Positions 5,283-5,878 of a stretch of DNA of 5,878 bases are shown in pieces. Source of the DNA: Coriobacteriia bacterium (GTDB lineage: Bacteria; Actinomycetota; Coriobacteriia; WRKU01; WQUG01); assembly GCA_009779395.1 (NCBI GenBank), contig WREJ01000078.1, forward strand, positions 1 through 5,878. Reading direction: 5' to 3'. A model generated the notes under the pieces. The model worked only from the letters and a program-made list of their open reading frames with translations, was not told the DNA's origin and searched no databases. Positions within the stretch are counted from its first letter, which is position 1. Every line of letters starts with the position of its first letter. The position numbers were made by a program, and so were the translations under genes.

Positions 5283-5878
5283 CTATTTCGAGTAGAGCTC
5301 GACGATGAGGTTTTCTTTCACCGTCACGTCGATTTGGTCGCGTGTTGGCAGCGAAATGACGCTACCCTGTAGTTTTTCAATATCGACCTCGAGCCAACCT
5401 GGTACAGTGCTGCGCTCACTTGAAATGATTGCTGCTTTGATTACCAGAAGGTCTTTTGCCTTGGGAGCAACCTGCACTAGGTCGCCCTCGCGCACACGGT
5501 ATGACGGAATGTCAACGCGCTTTCCGTTTACCTGAATGTGTCCATGACGAACAATCTGACGTGCTTCTGAACGGGATTTCGCAAAGCCCAGACGATAGAT
5601 AACGTTGTCCAGACGAATCTCGAGCAGACGCAGCAGGTTTTCACCGGTAATGCCCTTTTGGCGGTTCGCCAACTCGTAGTAGCCACGGAATTGCTTCTCG
5701 AGCAAGCCGTACATACGCTTGGTCTTTTGCTTTTCGCGCAATTGAACACGATATTCGCTCTCGCGTGGACGTCTTTTACCCGCCTGACCTGGCGGATAGG
5801 GACGTTTCTCCATTGCACATTTGTCACTGTAGCAGCGGTCACCCTTCAAGAAGAGCTTTTCTCCCTCGCGGCGACACA
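5283..5878 (-). CDS. rpsD: 30S ribosomal protein S4, N-terminus cut by window edge
   Basis: S4 binds 16S rRNA early in small-subunit assembly; in some bacteria it also represses its own operon. The visible 197 residues run from a Cys at 5876 to the TAG stop at 5285-5283. Aligned from memory with Thermus S4, the first visible residue is position 12, so about 11 residues are missing and the full protein would have about 208. Three of the four zinc-site cysteines of the C+ form are visible (C12, C26, C31); the fourth, C9, lies outside. The RNA-binding S4 domain is at about 98-160 (NVIYRLGFAKSRSEARQIVR, then HGHIQVNGKRVDIPSYRV), and the end IVELYSK is typical. A TTG at 5849 is internal and not the start, because conserved coding sequence (CRREGEKLF) continues upstream of it. 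Confidence 0.98.
   Translation of the reverse strand, partial: CRREGEKLFLKGDRCYSDKCAMEKRPYPPGQAGKRRPRESEYRVQLREKQKTKRMYGLLEKQFRGYYELANRQKGITGENLLRLLEIRLDNVIYRLGFAKSRSEARQIVRHGHIQVNGKRVDIPSYRVREGDLVQVAPKAKDLLVIKAAIISSERSTVPGWLEVDIEKLQGSVISLPTRDQIDVTVKENLIVELYSK

Overview
All genes lie on the minus strand, so the window reads right to left: rpsD (its first residues lie beyond the right edge), rpoA, rplQ, a secreted NlpC/P60 cell-wall hydrolase, dapB, a RibD-C/dihydrofolate-reductase-like protein, and a multi-pass membrane protein cut by the left edge. The order rpsD-rpoA-rplQ is the usual end of the large ribosomal-protein cluster in Gram-positive bacteria. The cysteine-bearing S4, the style of RpoA and L17, the PcsB-like coiled-coil/NlpC hydrolase, a base composition of about half G+C, and possible leaderless starts suggest an actinobacterium, most likely a member of the Coriobacteriia with moderate GC (for example a Cryptobacterium-like organism). 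That placement is inference from memory of family sequences.

Right part (3794-5878): rpsD, rpoA and rplQ are separated by 25 and 18 bases and look like one transcript. It ends at a clear intrinsic terminator (3794-3817) well downstream of rplQ. Between the rplQ stop and that terminator sits a palindromic repeat (R1, 3829-3950).

Middle part (2439-3793): a 420-residue exported hydrolase with signal peptide, coiled coil, Gly/Ser/Asn linker and NlpC/P60 domain. Its leader holds two interlocked inverted repeats and a -10-like box six bases before an ATG that has no Shine-Dalgarno sequence.

Gene-free stretch 1992-2438: two back-to-back copies of the same repeat family (R3, 2081-2194, and R2, 2250-2440), then the dapB promoter (2001-2029). 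The three copies share an apical motif and outer arms. R2 and R3 also share a module of about 60 bp, in opposite orientations. I see no RNA gene or convincing small ORF there.

Left part (1-1991): dapB, the reductase-like gene and the membrane-protein gene are closely spaced or overlapping and probably form one operon. DapB serves lysine/diaminopimelate synthesis and thus peptidoglycan precursors, a loose functional link to the neighbouring wall hydrolase. The roles of the other two genes are unknown. The genes themselves are ordinary; the repeat family is the part least explained by known features.
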